Source: DASUFH01 sp036274645
GTDB taxonomy: Bacteria; Acidobacteriota; Terriglobia; 20CM-2-55-15
Reading direction: 5' to 3'
Length of the DNA stretch: 16,626 bases
Assembly: GCA_036274645.1 (NCBI GenBank)
Contig: DASUFH010000477.1
Span: forward strand, 1-16,626
A program made the translations under genes and the position numbers. The notes beneath the pieces are model-generated. The model saw only the letters and a program-made list of their open reading frames with translations, was not told where the DNA came from and ran no database searches. Positions 15,419 to 16,626 of this stretch are shown piece after piece; position 1 is the first letter of the stretch, and each line of letters opens with the position of its first letter.

Positions 15419-16356
15419 TCGTCCCTTCCGAACTGCCGGGCGAGAACCGCAATCGCAATGATTACGCACAGCCCGGAAGTCACGATGTAGGCCAGCGCTG
15501 CAGTGAATTCATGGATGCCGCTGACGATTTGAATACTCACGCCGATGTATCCGAATACCGTTCCATAAACGACAAAGGCAAACCGCCGGAACCTGACGCC
15601 CAGTACGATCGCGACCGACGCCAGCAGAATCAACGCTGCCAGATAGAAGACTTTCCGGCCGTCCCACATTCCTGAAACCAGGGCCAGAAAAACCACGTTG
15701 GCCGCAATGTGAAGGTACGTTTCGAGGAAATGGCGCTTCAGGCCTTGCCGGTGGAGCGCCGTTCCCATGATGGCAATGAACACCCCATACACGATGGCCG
15801 TCAGGCGGACCGGCTCGGACGATATGAATCCGAATCGCGATACGCTGAGACCGCACCAGCCCGCCAGTGTGGAAAGCGCCAGCGAGAGTACGAGTCGATT
15901 GTCGAAACGATGAGCCAGGATGAAAAAGATGATGCTGGAGAACAGGAGGTAGTTTGGCCAGGCCTCCTGCAGCCACTGGAAGTTGAACTCGAGATAGCCG
16001 AGTTCGACCGACAGGACGAGACACGCGAAATACAGCACATAGTCGAAGACAAAGTTCGGCGATGCGGTTTGTTCCACGGAAAAGGCCGTCGCCCGAGAAA
16101 AGCAGTAAAAGAGCGAACCGGCCAGAAACAGGGAAAGAACGGTCAGGATGAAGAAGTCGCCAAGACTGGTGAAGTGCGTCTGGACCGTCCAGGCCAGCCC
16201 GCCAACCACTGCGATGACTCCCAGATAGAGAAGGGCGTTCAGTTCCAGGAACACTGAGAATCGTTCGTTGCGGACGAGCGCGGACAGGGCGTGATATTGC
16301 GCGTCCGTCACGATGCCGGCCCGATTCCAGTCCTGAAGCCGCTCGATAACCGTCAT
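15415..16356 (-). CDS. DUF2157-type multi-pass membrane protein
   Basis: The 313-residue protein begins with a short cytosolic segment (LQDWNRAGIVTDAQYHAL) that is the usual lead-in of DUF2157 proteins, followed by about 9-10 transmembrane helices from residue 37 to the end. No catalytic motif is visible. The function of the family is unknown. The start at 16356 has no clear Shine-Dalgarno sequence (CCGCCTCC lies upstream), so initiation may be weak or leaderless. It is the first gene of the minus-strand unit with the Gly-tailed membrane protein and the CAP protein, and diverges from the partial gene at 16590. Confidence 0.82.
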   Translation of the reverse strand: MTVIERLQDWNRAGIVTDAQYHALSALVRNERFSVFLELNALLYLGVIAVVGGLAWTVQTHFTSLGDFFILTVLSLFLAGSLFYCFSRATAFSVEQTASPNFVFDYVLYFACLVLSVELGYLEFNFQWLQEAWPNYLLFSSIIFFILAHRFDNRLVLSLALSTLAGWCGLSVSRFGFISSEPVRLTAIVYGVFIAIMGTALHRQGLKRHFLETYLHIAANVVFLALVSGMWDGRKVFYLAALILLASVAIVLGVRFRRFAFVVYGTVFGYIGVSIQIVSGIHEFTAALAYIVTSGLCVIIAIAVLARQFGRDE

Positions 16357-16455
16357 AGTGGAGGCGGTTTATCACAGAATCCTCCCGAAATTCGAGATGG
16401 CTGGGAGAGGAACTCCGTCAGACGGTTGCGCCCCGCACAACGGTACCGTTCCGGG

Positions 16456-16485
16456 TCTGCTTGCAGGGGCGGTCTATGACCGCCC
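16456..16485. repeat. Single REP-family palindrome (element C)
   Basis: TCTGCTTGCAGGGGCGG leads into GGGCGGTC-TAT-GACCGCCC (16467-16485), identical to the left palindrome of element A. The tetranucleotide at the foot is GCAG instead of GTAG (16463-16466) and no inverted mate is found nearby, so this is a solitary, probably decayed copy in the divergent control region. Confidence 0.75.
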
Positions 16486-16526
16486 ACTGGAGTTTGGACA
16501 TTTGAGTAGGTTAAGTGCTTTATTGG

Positions 16527-16555
16527 TTGACATACGCACTTGCGTAGTCCATACT
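16527..16555 (+). promoter_or_regulatory. Sigma-70-type promoter for the gene at 16590
   Basis: A perfect -35 TTGACA (16527-16532) is followed after exactly 17 nt by CATACT (16550-16555), a 4-of-6 match to the -10 consensus. Transcription would start near 16562, giving a leader of about 28 nt. It is the best promoter in the window. The spacer contains a palindromic operator candidate. Confidence 0.7.
16533..16546. promoter_or_regulatory. Palindromic operator candidate in the promoter spacer
   Basis: TACGCA-CT-TGCGTA is a perfect 6-bp inverted repeat with a 2-nt centre, lying between the -35 and -10 boxes. A dimeric repressor bound here would block RNA polymerase. The layout is like that of BlaI/MecI-type or similar winged-helix repressors, but the identity of the binding protein is a guess. 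Confidence 0.55.
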
Positions 16556-16568
16556 GCTCCCGGTCTTC

Positions 16569-16587
16569 GCGCAAGGAGAACTTGCGC
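16569..16587 (+). promoter_or_regulatory. Hairpin covering the Shine-Dalgarno sequence
   Basis: GCGCAAG (16569-16575) and CTTGCGC (16581-16587) form a perfect 7-bp stem with loop GAGAA. The ribosome binding site AAGGAG (16573-16578) is split between the stem and loop, and the start codon follows two bases after the stem. Folding in the mRNA would limit ribosome access. As DNA it is a second palindrome sharing CTTGCG with the operator at 16533-16546. Confidence 0.5.
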
Positions 16588-16589
16588 CA

Positions 16590-16626
16590 ATGAAGAAGAC
16601 TGCCGAAAGCATAGACCCCATCAGTC
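16590..16626 (+). CDS. Partial gene, first 12 codons (cut by window end)
   Basis: ATG at 16590 opens MKKTAESIDPIS before the window ends. It has AAGGAG at 16573-16578 (11-nt spacing) and a good promoter upstream. The product cannot be recognised from 12 residues. The operator-like palindrome in the promoter suggests a regulated gene, perhaps a repressor controlling itself. Confidence 0.55.
   Translation, partial: MKKTAESIDPIS

Overview
The window comes from a GC-rich bacterial chromosome (roughly 60% G+C by eye). It has Gram-negative traits: an outer-membrane beta-barrel protein and an exported sulfatase. The intergenic gaps hold many short palindromic repeats. This mix is typical of soil Acidobacteriota (Solibacter/Bryobacter-like) or similar environmental lineages, but no rRNA or marker gene is present, so the assignment is only an inference. 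All the main reading frames look intact. I see no tRNA, rRNA, CRISPR array or transposase.

Region 1 (180-4913, + strand) is the most unusual part. Four genes point the same way: a HemN-like radical SAM enzyme, a 4-hydroxybenzoyl-CoA-thioesterase-like hotdog protein, a PaaK-type aryl-acid CoA ligase, and an FAD enzyme with both sequence signatures of flavin-dependent halogenases. The first three are tightly packed (24-nt gap, then an ATGA overlap). A 160-bp near-perfect hairpin element sits between the ligase and the flavoenzyme, and the cluster ends at a strong terminator. The set reads as a small pathway: activate an (aryl) acid as a CoA thioester, modify it by halogenation or oxidation and by radical chemistry, then hydrolyse it. 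No carrier protein, ketosynthase or flavin reductase is in the window.

Region 2 (4925-8061) holds an exported formylglycine sulfatase on the minus strand and, divergent from it, a small outer-membrane beta-barrel protein. The beta-barrel gene is bracketed by two REPIN-like elements, each an inverted pair of a palindrome preceded by GTAG. The same palindrome appears once more near 16.47 kb, and a degenerate relative lies at 13.62 kb.

Region 3 (8062-13472) is an ion and energy block. A plasma-membrane-type H+-ATPase and a class III-like polyphosphate kinase 2 are translationally coupled (ATGA) on the minus strand. Divergent from them is a SulP anion transporter with a C-terminal STAS domain. 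A proton pump, a polyP-driven nucleotide kinase, an anion transporter and a nearby sulfatase suggest a loose theme of membrane energetics and sulfate handling.

Region 4 (13650-16356, minus strand) is a probable three-gene unit: a DUF2157-type membrane protein, a second multi-pass membrane protein with a related N-terminal motif and a Gly-rich tail (ATGA overlap), then an exported CAP/SCP-domain protein.

Region 5 (16357-16626) is a divergent control region. It has a perfect TTGACA -35 box, a TACGCA-CT-TGCGTA palindrome filling the promoter spacer, and a perfect 7-bp hairpin over the Shine-Dalgarno sequence of a gene whose first 12 codons are in the window. This looks like a tightly regulated gene, possibly an autoregulated repressor.
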